Positions 51,301 through 63,300 of a DNA stretch of 64,000 bases are shown here, piece after piece. Made by a program: the position numbers and the translations under genes. Origin of the DNA: Cristatella mucedo (Eukaryota; Bryozoa; Phylactolaemata; Cristatellidae); the NCBI GenBank assembly GCA_009760855.2, contig WPIO01000010.1:700501-764500 (forward strand), in the 5' to 3' direction. The notes beneath the pieces are model-generated. The model made no database searches and was not told the origin of the DNA. It saw nothing but the letters and a program-made list of their open reading frames with translations. Numbering within the stretch: the stretch's first letter is position 1; every line of letters starts with the position of its first letter.

Positions 51301-54300
51301 GAGCGCGAGCTTCTTTGCGCCCAGCCTAGTGTGTGGTCCAAGCTTTGTGATTGAGGCCCTATTTTGAAGGCTTACAGTGCAATCGTGTTTACGCAAATGA
51401 GAGTCAGGAGCTAGGTTCTTCTAACGAAAACGTACTTAGATACCTCCGGCTAAGAACTTAGCGAAGTGCTTGGATTTTGGGCGTCATCAAATTCGATGGT
51501 AAGTGTCAGACACTTCTTAGCGTTTCTGAAAATCTACAACTGAACATGAAAGCTAAAAACTGTGTGCTTTAGAATTGCATTTCCCTTTGCAGCAAATGTA
51601 AAGCGCATAGAAAGAGATTACATTCTCTGAGGGCGCTTTATCAAGTACATTATTATTATTATTATTATTATAGGAAACTGGCAGAAATTTTCCCAGAATT
51701 ATAGAAAAAATATGCTGCCAGCACCCTTTAAACAAAAGAGGGAGACAGATAGTTACAGGTGCTGAAGATGTTTAGCTCACAGTGATGCGGCAAGTCAGCT
51801 TAACATATTTGAAGAATGAATAATATAATTAATATAATTCATTTATATAGCACCCAAAGAGAACTTAATCTCTATTCAGGCACTTCACATATGCCTCGGG
51901 GCTCGAGCCCACGACCTCAGTCAGACCTTGGTCGGAGCGAGCACCTTAACCGCTAGACCAAACCAGCTCGAATGACCATCCGGTTTTCGAAGGTAACCGT
52001 GATCATTTGGCATTCAAATGTAGCATGTGCAGGATCCACCACTTGTATACACATATAAGCTTCTTAAATGGAAAGATCCATATGGCTTACATATTAGGGA
52101 TTAAATTCAAGATGCAATGGTTAATTTCTTGCATAACTGTGCAGACGATATTGCATTTGCTCAACAACTTGGTATCACATAACCATGAAGATAATTAACA
52201 AGGAATCAAAGTCTAGAGATGCTAGGCTTGCAAATGTGACAAAATCGAAACCTTGGCACGGTCCTAGTGACAAGTGTCCATCAGAGAGCTCTACAAATTG
52301 ATGGCCATCAGCAGAGGCAAATATGACGAGTTGCACGGCAAGTGGCATTCTGCACATCGTTAGAGTACCCCCCATACTGCCGAAGAGGACTAGTTCAGGA
52401 CGACCTGAATACTGAGTCACCAGAGACCTAAACGTATTTCGGATATCCAGCACTACACTAAGACTCAATGTAAGCAGGTTATTCCACATAAGCTGGGTTT
52501 GTGGTGGAGCAAGCCAGTGTAAACCTATCTATAGCTCGTGAACTACACATCCATACTGCATGAACAAGGAAAAAATGCTGCTTGGTAGCCAACATGGCCA
52601 AACAACGAACTTGAGCTGGCTCATCTTGTGCGTCATATGTGAGCCACGTCTACATTCAGTCACATCTCAAAACTAAGAAGGTCAACGAACTGGAGTAGCC
52701 AGTGAGAGCTGATTACCAGTAATACTCATTAGATAAGGCTAAGTTTAATTGAAAATTGAACACAATACAATAAATTTAAGAAAATACAACAGCAATTTAG
52801 CGAATCACATAAAAAAATGTAGGACCTTCTCAGCAGCAGTTACGGCACCGCCGCTAATGCTACTGGGTCGTAACCTGGTGACATGTAATACAGACCCAGC
52901 AGAAGCTACAGCACCAGCAGTGATGATCATAGGGTGTACCCTGTTCACTTCCAATACAGCAATACAGCTAAAATTTCTGAAAGGAAGTAAACTCACATCG
53001 ACTCCGTCGACCTGTGCTTGATTTAATCGTCACCTAACAAGTAGCAACACAAAGGATGCAACTTTTTCTACTTCAGTTAAAAACACAAGGAGCACCTGCT
53101 CAATGGCCTATTGCCAGTGATGTTTAATGCTGTAATGGTCTTTAAACTACATTCAATACAGGAAAGGTAAATCTTTCTGCGATGCAGCCATAAGCATGGC
53201 ATACTAGTCGCTAGAGCTGGTTTGGCCCAGTGGGTAAGGTGCTCGGCCTGACCGAGGTGAAGGTGGATGTATTTGATGGCCAAAGTCGTAGGCTCGAGCC
53301 CCCAGCATATGTGAAGCGCCTAAATAGAGATTAAGTTCTCTTAGGGTGCTATATAAATGAATTATATTATATTATCAGTCTCTGCAGTCAGCCAGATTCT
53401 GCCAGAATCTTGCATATTGAGCACAATGCCAGTCCTCTAAATCCCACATAATTATCTCTTTGTTCTCCCATATATACAATGTATAAACATGTTCTTTTGC
53501 AGCATAAACAAAGTGTCTAGAAAAAGACTTTTCACTCGTAAGATGTTATAACAATGCTTTCTAATTACTATTATCGTTCTTAACAGGAGACAGAAAAATC
53601 TGAGGAAACTTCAAGGGCACTGTCTGATGCAAGCAGAAACCTAGCACCATGTCCAACACAATGTGTTGAGCCTTAAGTTAAGATAAGAGCAATTTCTGAA
53701 AATGGTGAAGTGGCACAAAATTACAAGAGAAGACATTTGTCCTAACGACTAAAAATTAGATATGACGTTAATAATAATAAGACAGAAGCGAAATCGAATC
53801 ATGGATATCAAGCACTTAGTGGGTTGACAGGCCAAGAGTTTGGAGACAGTTTCTTAAGACATTCTGGTCACTGCCCCAGGTCTAGTGACCAGACAGCATA
53901 TGACCATGCCTAAAACTACATGCAATGGCAGCACTTCCGCGTGTGACACCGTCAGCTGCCGTCAGTTGCAGCAAGAGCCTTGTCGACGGGGCTCAAATAC
54001 TGAGTTTTAATGAGCAGTCATCAGCACTCAGCACTCGCATCAGCCCCACAGCATTCAAGCTCGGCAAGCTTTGAGGAAAGAATTAGGAGAATTCGAGTAG
54101 AGATGCCATCAAGTGCAACCAGGTTAAACAGGAGACCGAAAACGGGCAGAACATTGGGCACGTGAAGGACAACTGGAAGAATTAACTGTCAGCCAATCCT
54201 AACAGTAGAATAGCACACCAACTGTACATTTAGCAGCTCTGAGCAAATAATGAGTAGGGGCATGAATGAACAAGTTTATGTCACATAGATAAGCATTTGG

Positions 54301-57300
54301 TATAGTTCCATCATTAGACATACTCGGTTAGGAAAAGAAAAAAAGCACAATTTAAGGCAAAGCAGAATGATTGGCAGCAATATTGTAGACACGATTTAAG
54401 GGTTCATGCTAAGAAAATACTGAGAAGGTCTGTTCAACAATCGAAGTCACAAGCATGTACCTCAACAAGCTGTACACATGTACCTTGATGTACCAAAGTT
54501 CAACAAGTTGGAAAAATCGTAAATGATGCAGAGATCAGTAAATTCTTTCTTATATTATATGGTGCTTTTGGTTTACTCCCAGGTCATGCATGGTTCGCTT
54601 ATTTTTTTCAATGCTTCCGTCGTATGTGGAAATCGTCAAAACTCCAGATCTAATTTCTAGCAAGTTGGCCTTACACGAATATTCGATAGTTGGACCAGTC
54701 TTCTCAGTATTTCCTTAGCATTTAACCTTAATTAAAAGGTTTATCAAGTCACATAGCTGCATCCTTACATCTCACGCCTTCGGTCCCTTAGCATTATCTC
54801 TGCATCAAGGGCAGTGACATCGAAAAAGTCTTCAGGGATCTCTACAATTGGACAAGTATGTACTGTGTAACGAACAAAACAATGGCAATGGCTGGAACAG
54901 TGCCGAGGTCTACTTTAGTAGCTCCATAAAAAGAACAAACAGCATGCACCAAGATGCAAGCGTAGTAAGTTGCTGTCTCAGCTTTCAAGTCACTAAAGTG
55001 CTTTGGGTCACAGATTATCACCACAGCATAATACAAAAAACTACGCAGAAGATTGAAAACATGTGTCAGCTTGCCAATCACCGATCTACAGAAAAAAAGC
55101 TTAAAAAATGCTTAGCAGTCAAAATTCCGTTGCAGGAAACCAGGATTCCTTTCAACAAAGAGATGTCATGTCTTGTTGTCTTGAGGCTTGGATCCAGACC
55201 TCCTAGGTCAAAATACCCAATTGTGGAATGGTGATGCCTATACTGCATCGCTGAGTCATTCTTCTGTTGCATGAATGAAAGGCCAAGATGAAATGTCAAA
55301 CCAAATGGAAGCATTAGAAAAGCATATAGTAGTCACCACGGCAGTGGCTACGAGACATAAATGCCTTTGATGTAGGTAATAATCATTAGTCTTATCAGAT
55401 AATATCAAAAAGTGAGCTTTGACCCAACTTTCAAATTTCATCGGTGAATACGTTTTTCAGTATACTAGGGCCAATCAGATATACAAAGTTGAGGCCAGGA
55501 CCTCAGATGACCAACCAGTAACTTAGCAAAGAGATTTCCACTGCTTCAATATTGGATGTAGTAAGATGTAGTAAGGGAAGTTAGACGGGCAAATTATTTT
55601 GATGTGTCTTGGTACCAAGGAAGCCTTCCAAGATATTCTTGTGGGCCAAGCCATGTCCATGGAAAGCTAGGCTTTTTGTTATGGGGGGTATTATTGCATT
55701 CCATAATTTTTCAACCATTCTTTGTTTTTCAGATGAGAGCACGTGCACTGATGGCAGCCCAGCGCATATCTCCACAGAAGACTGGTGTAGGCCAACAAAC
55801 AATTGCTGATAAGAATCAGTGCTCTCCTTTCAATACATTATTGGGAGTATCAACAAGTCGTCAGTCTGTCGTCCTTTTCTTCCTCCTAACACTAGAAGAC
55901 CCGTCAGCTCCACAGCTAAATCTGCCTACTTTCAGCTACTTAACATTACAAAATTCTGACCGGCTTACACAGGGAAACCACAACCAATTCGGCCCATGCA
56001 TCTGTACAAATCCCATCTAAAACTCTGTTAATCTCTACACGCAATCTTCCGGCCCGAGCAAAAGACACTTAGTGCAAAACTCTTCAGCTAGGCTTGCACT
56101 GCTGCTCACCAAGCGGCAATGAATCCCTGTCAATCACCATATCGACTTCTAGGTTTGTTACTCATGTTTAGGTCCATTCATATTCTTTCTCTGCCCAACC
56201 TGTCCGAACCACTTCCCAATCAAGCAAGGCATAGAATCAACTGCTACTCAAGTCGATTAGCTGTGCCACTAACCACCATCAAATTATTTGGAGGCTGTGC
56301 CTATAGTTTATATGCTCCCGAAGCCTGGAACTCACTCCTGATTGACGTCACGACATCCCCTGACTTGACATTTAAAAAACAAAAAACCTACCCACTTCTC
56401 ACAATATTTATTGAGTCTGTAAGAAGAGTCCTTTCTGTGCTTATGCGTTCTAATACTGTGCATGCTATCGCTAACCATTTGACAAGCATTCTTTACAGCA
56501 TATACAAAGCACCTAGAAAAAGAGTTAGTTCTTTTAGTATGCTATTTATATATCATATTATTATAATTACAAACTTGCACAGAATTTAAATCACAAGTGC
56601 TACTAACCAGAATAAGCTAGCTCACCGTACCTTCAAGAAAGGAGAATACTACAATATTGAGTCCTCAACATGCTTCGGCATGACGTTAGCAAAACATTTC
56701 ATGAAAAAGTTCTAAGGAGCCTGAAAAGAAAACGAGAAGAGACAGTAACCGAAGAGCAAACACCATAATGGCATCCCAACCACTGAGAGATGGAGTGCAT
56801 CTTCGCTTGGCAGCAGCAATAAGACTCAAGCTAGTTCTTAGCACGAACTATCACGACTAAAACCCAGCATGTACCTTACAGACGATTTTTAGTAAGAAAA
56901 GTAACTACCAAAAAAAGTTGATTAAATGACAGTATATTTTCTTTTAAAGGCCGTGGTCTTAAAAGGAAAAAAATATATACCCACAAAAGTGAAATGCTCC
57001 TGCTCATTTAGCCACACCAAGTTTTACCTTCATCCTGGTCACTATTGCCACTTGGTACCTCTCCAGTACCGTAGACAATCACCTCCCTTACCATCCACCA
57101 CCGGTTGGTGTCGGCATTCTCGAGAAAGCTAAATCGTAATAAATTTAAAAAAAGTTGCAACCGAGCAGAAAACAAGCATGATAATCAGCAATCTTTCGGT
57201 GAAGTCGTATCCACAAATCGGGTATCGAATGAAATATGCAGGTATACATTAACAAAAAAAGCAGTCACCTTGGCTGACCTTTCGAAGAATTCCCCAGTTG

Positions 57301-60300
57301 CATCTGCAATATAGAAAGTCACTGGAGCTAGTTCATTTCACGAAAGATACTCTCGGTCAAACATAGCAATAAAAAAACAATGGGCTGCTGAGTGCTGCTA
57401 GACTTAATGTCTACTGACTAACAAGTTCTGCAGTTCTATAGCTGCTAGTTCCATACGAGCTCTCTTGCTGTAAATGTGAAGGGAAAGTTACAATGTGTGT
57501 TGGCAGACACTCGGTTTCTTGTAGTTTGCTTTGGTGCCAAGTACAATGTGATAGAACCAACTGACGGCACCACTAAAGGATTGGTATAGGCCTTGCCTGA
57601 AATGAGTGTCATCCGGAGCGGAGAAGTGACTCATGGACTCATACAGAGCAGTGAGCTAACATCTGAAAAAAATTTGGTTCTGCATATGTAGTGCGCAGAA
57701 TTTGATGGTGCATTTTGCTTGTATGCCAAGTTAAAAGACATCTGCCCGGTTTATGAAGGAGTGCATATGCAGCACGAAACCCAAACGGCAGAAACGGGCA
57801 AAAACCCAAAAGGCTGAATGTTCTCACAGTAGTATGTGCATTTAACTCAACGCACTCCCGGATTGAGTTGCTTAAACCAACTCTGATTCGCATGGCAATG
57901 ACAAACAACGAAATCGATGCAAAACAGGCTCATTTCCCCAAGAAGTTAAACGTGAACCGTGCATCATTCTTGCATTTGCACCCAGGTTTAATTTGCATAC
58001 CATTGTCTGAAGCACGGAGCTGAGTTTTGTGAGATTAGCTTCTCAGGTGACCTCCGGGCTCTATGTTATCAGAATCCCCTTCCCCATACAAATGAAAGGT
58101 GCTAATGACTATGCATATGCTTCGAATTTTGGCACATTTACGAGTATCTAGCAATGTATTCTCAATGCCAGACAGGCATCTCAGATGCAGTTGGTGCAGC
58201 CCACCTGCTGGAGCCTATGCACTAACCGAAGATTTAAAAGATCCAAAAATACCGCCAGGCTGCCGATCCTACTAAAGATGATCTGCACGAACCACTGCTA
58301 GGCAGCAGATGATGCTCCAGAATAAAGCATACTGCTGAATGCATGTACATGAAATCACAGTACCAATGCTGATGACAATAAAACATAAATGTAAAGCGCC
58401 TAGAAAGAGATTAAGTTCTCTGAGGGCGCTTTATCAAGTGCAATATTATTATTATTATTATTATTATTATGGGTAATAGTGAGCATAGCCATGGCTCTAG
58501 AGCTAAACCAGACATCAGCATTGGTGATTTGCTTTTGGAAGGGTTAGTTATAAAAGATAAGATCCAACGACCTGACTCGTTAAGCAAGCTAGCAGGCTAT
58601 CACAGAAGATTTGAACTGATGTTGTCTTTTTAAACGAGCTGGTCAACATGCTATCTAAGATGATCAAAACAAGGACTTGGCTTTTTAAAGCAAGCTGGTT
58701 GGTGAGCTACTATCAATGAGAAGACAACAAAATCCGTCGGCACATGATAACCACGGAGTACAATTTACTGCTGTGGCTATAAAATAATAAAGGCTTATCA
58801 ACTCGTTTCAACTTTACAAGCTAACATGTCTGCATTTTGGACAACTAAGTTGATAAATATGTGTTGCGATTGAAGACTTCTTTGCAAAACGGTATGTAGC
58901 AACGTGTTTCACGACTATAAAGAAGATGCAACCGACGATGTGCTCAAAAACCTTTGACAAGGGCACACATATCACTTACACTTTCCTCGATGACACAAGT
59001 ATCAGCAATCAATGCCTGTCCAGCCATAGGCAGTTCGTTGCTGTTGCAGGTGGTGGCACAAGTCGACTCATTGCCAGAGGCAGCAAGCAATTGCTGAGGA
59101 ACTACTACAGCAGGGATACCAACATTATCCAAACAAGCAATATCTGGCTCCGTGGCCTGGAAGTCCATTGCTGGCACACAATCAAGTAGGCTAATACCGA
59201 GCTGTGCACTGCTCTCGCCAGTGAAATGGACAGGTCCACCAGTAGCAATGGCCGGGTTGCAGCCACCGTCGGAAGTATTACAGCTACCAGCGTCAAAATC
59301 AGCAGGTTTAGCCATCGACACCTGGAAAAGCTCTGCAGCTACAGCAGTGTGCTGCTGGCGGCCGTCAGTTGCAGCAAGGATGTTGGCCATGCAGCCAGTC
59401 TGAGGTAGTGTTCCCACCTGTACAGCAGGATCTGCTGAATCACCTTGGAGCACATCTGTTGCCATTTTTATATCAGACTCCTGTCTCCATAAAGCAGAGG
59501 CAGCGCTGCCCACTGGTCCAACAGGGTGCGGCAACGCAGTAGTAGCATCAGGTACCACACCAGGGATCACGGCAGTCGCTCCAGTAAACTCCTGCTTGGA
59601 GGCCAGGCGTTGTCGCTTAGCCTGTTCGCGCTGAATCTTGGCAGCTATTTCGTCCAGCTGCAGTTGACCGATATGACGATGGATGAGCCTAAAAAAGCAG
59701 CAAATAGCCATCAGCAAATGCTGCCATAAGTACTGCTGTTTAAAGCAGGTGACCCTCTGGTGCAATTTCGAGGACATTCCAAATCACAACAACGAGGATC
59801 GAAGAGTATGACAAAACATGGCAAGTGCCTACACATAAGACCAGCAAACATAGCAAACATAGCCTCGGAGATAGTGCCACATATGAGCAATCTTACCAAG
59901 ACGCAAGCATTTATGTGAGGTGGCAAAGCAGGCAGTAAAGGAGAGGAACAGGGAGAAACAACCAGTATTAATCTTCTATCTGGTCAAAAAATTGCAGAAC
60001 AACATTACTGACCTACCGATGAGCTGCAGCAGACATGGGCAAGTTTGACTTTGAGGCCTCGGTAATGGGGATTACATACCTTATGACAGCTCTACCGCCG
60101 AGCAGCCCAAGAGAAGCGAGCGTTGTAGCTTTCAGGGCATTTTGCCCAATAATCTCTTCTTGCATGTATATACATACAGGATGTAGGGTTTTTCCCTCTG
60201 CCGACATTCTTACTTGTGTACATCTACAAAGAAGGCCCCAAGCATCGATCCCTGGTGGCAACTGACTATATCTGCAGGATGCTCTCGCGCAAACAACCTA

Positions 60301-63300
60301 GATATTTGGACGCTAGCAGCACAGTTCTGTCAGATCCAGGCAACGGTAAGCAGGAAATGTAGTTCACAAAGGGTTGCTGTAAAAACTGCGCTGTTGTAAC
60401 CCTATCAAATAAAAACTTACAAGAGTAAACCAGACCACTGTTTTCCAGAGTGAATCGCTGTTTGGAATTTTTTCTCTTCTTTACAGTCCCAGTTGTGCAA
60501 TGACAGCAACGTAGATAACGATAGAAAAGATTAAAATCGACTAGGTAGTCTTAGCAAACTCAAATTAGCTAGTACTAGCATGAGCTGACGATTGCACTAC
60601 CTAACAGTGGTAGATATTGAATCACCAAATTTTGGGGGCTGAGTTAATAAGAGTTCCCATTTATGGTCACTTGTTGCTATAGTGGGAACAGCTACGCTAA
60701 TAAGAATCTTGTCTGTTTGCTGTCAAGTTTGACTTAGTGATGTGTCTATTTGAAGGTAAGAAATCGCTTATCCTAAAGCTATTCAACAAAATAAGCATAT
60801 TTTGTCCATTGCAAATGGTCCAAGTCTAAATTAAATTTGTGCAGCATCAGAAGTGAGAAGGATATGTTTGAAGCCTGAAAATCTGCAGAGCTAATCTCTA
60901 CTACATTTGAAGGACTTCAGCTCGAAGCATTTTAAAACTACACAACCAGGTGATAGAGAATTTTCGGGATCATCCAAACCAAAAAGCTTAGTAAACCGCA
61001 TCCTTTAGATCATGTGTTCGGCCCATTGACGTGGGCATAGCCCATCCATAGGACGGCTGAAGAGGTTTTTTCATGTCACCACGCTGCCCAAGATACCATT
61101 TTGGGTAGATCAAGGGGGGGGGGCAAAGGCCTGTTGGACCCTCTTCCCAATACCTACACTAATTCCAAAACTCTGCCAGCAGTATAGTGGCCAGTTTGTC
61201 AAGACCCGGTCTAACGCAGGATTACTGGGCTCTAACCTTGCTTCTGTCCTAGTGGTTGCGGTTGTTTCCCCCTCAATAAATGTTTCTTGCTATCCCAAAA
61301 TACGTGAGAGGGTAAAGTGTCTCGATCACCCATCTAATCCTACGAAATCTTGTAAAAAACTGATGGATTTTTCTCTTATAACCTGAATGTTCTATTTCTT
61401 TATATAAATACCTTGTTCCTTTCGTTGTTCAGTCCCAAGTAACACACACTTGGTGGCAGGAGCGTTGATGCTTGGCTAGCTAAAAACATAACTAGCAATC
61501 TAGTTGTCACTAAGCCAGCTTAGAGTACCTCGATTACACGACAATTAGTTCGACTGACGATTGAGCAGCTAAGCTCCAGCAACACTCTTTCAGTATGTCT
61601 TGCAGTTTTGCTATTACACGAAATTAGAATACAAAATAAAATATGCTATTACAATAAATCAATAAATTAACACAATTCTTAACCACCTTAGTATTATGAG
61701 CAAAGTGTATGGAGATGGTTGACAGATTTGAACAGCGATGGTTAGAGACCACAATTGCAGTCTTGCCAAGTTCCTATTTTCAGCAAGCAAGCCAACACAC
61801 ACTCCTGCACTCGCACCTAGCAGAAGAATTAGTATCATTTGTCAGCAGTTTTAATAGTCTCTCATACAAGTTCAAGGGTCGATCGCTGCTGTGGTGTGGT
61901 CCATCAGGCTTCCAACGTCCCGTGTATTTAACAGCCTCATTAGTTTGCTGCAGAAGAGCCTTGACGGCTATCACATCCGCTTGCAGTTGGCAATAAAGAA
62001 TTGCCCACTGCAGGATTCAAACCCACAATCTCGGTCGAAAAGAGTAAGCAGCTTACCTCCTGGAATATCATGCAGGTCCACAGGTGGGGGTCGGGGTGGG
62101 TCATATTGACAATCGATGACCAATTGTTTTCAAGCAAGGTATACTGAGAACTCAGTAATCACTACCAGTCAATAATAATCATAACTATCGTATCCATTGT
62201 AAAGCTTAAGTAAAGAGGATGGTTGGCACAGCACACAACCAGTTGCTTAAAGTAAATTGAGAGCATTCACAAAGAAGCATGTCTTCTCTCAGCTTAAAAA
62301 AAATAATCTGGGATCACATGCATGCCCTGGAGCTATGCATTAAAATAATAGGAACTAGAAGGCTAAGCCAGGAACAATGAAATTGTAGCAAGCTGGTAGG
62401 AACTAATACCTTAAAGCCGTTGCTGTTGATCTGCTGCTGCATCAAGCCCACCAAGCCCATACATTATATAAGACCAAAGATTTCTTACCGTGCGGTTAAA
62501 GGAATCGCAAGACTGTAGGTAAATGAACTAAAAAACCTATTAGGTAAATGTTTGAGCAAACAAGGTGATAGTGTTGCTTTGTCCAAGACTCTCTCGTTAT
62601 AAAAACTGTCCTCTATCAAAGGCATCATTCACATTGGCCCTATATTTGCATGGTCCAACTTTTTAATGTCCAACTTGGCCAGCAAATAATGTAAACAAAG
62701 TTCCGAGATGACCAGGGCCAAATTCCTTCCATGATCTTCCTAGTTAAAGAGATAGTGATAATTAAGTTGGACCATCTAAACACAGCTTGAGCCATTAACT
62801 ATCATCCAACTGCCAGGACTCAATGAGAATCACTGACATGGCTATCTGTACATAGGCACATTTAATCTGAGTGCAGTGATGACAGTTGCATAGCTCTATC
62901 TCTGAGGTTCCAAATCCTTTGCCATAGCAAACTAGCCGTTATGTTACGTTCCGTTAGCCACTAACGGAACGATGCCAACTTTTCGGGGTTTTCACACCAT
63001 GATGAGCTTGTTCAGTCTCTGAGTCTGGTACCTATGCATATACCATCTCAGTTTGAAACTGCGAAAGCCACGGGAGGGTGCTTGAATCGCACGAAGCTAT
63101 GATTCAGACCGGGGTGCAAACAATGTATCTCTACATTACAATCAAGTGACATAATTATTCAACCACCGACTAAGCAATGTCGCACAATCAACAAAGTGAC
63201 TCATTTTTACCAAATGTGGGTGCTGAAAATTCTTGCATCTATCTGCCAGCTGTGAACGGTCATCGAATATGGCATGATTTCGATCTGGCTACACAAAGTA

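Larger units (their letters stand above)
50887..54768. other. ASPSCR1 intron holding SINE and LINE fragments
   Basis: LINE tails (plus) at 51568-51672 and 53495-53575; SINE A copies at 51822-51970 and 53213-53372. The 104-codon - strand frame at 52175-52489 is discussed under rejected observations. Otherwise nothing. Confidence 0.6.

Noticed and set aside
52175-52489. Minus-strand frame with a segment resembling the second half of the TUG UBX domain (FRSLVTQYSGRPELVLF, LVIFASAD).
   Set aside because: It lies 5' of the UBX-start exon (50738-50886), the wrong order, and the true matching exons were found at 42128-42190, 40191-40243 and 39892-39946 with exact phases. The resemblance is probably chance.
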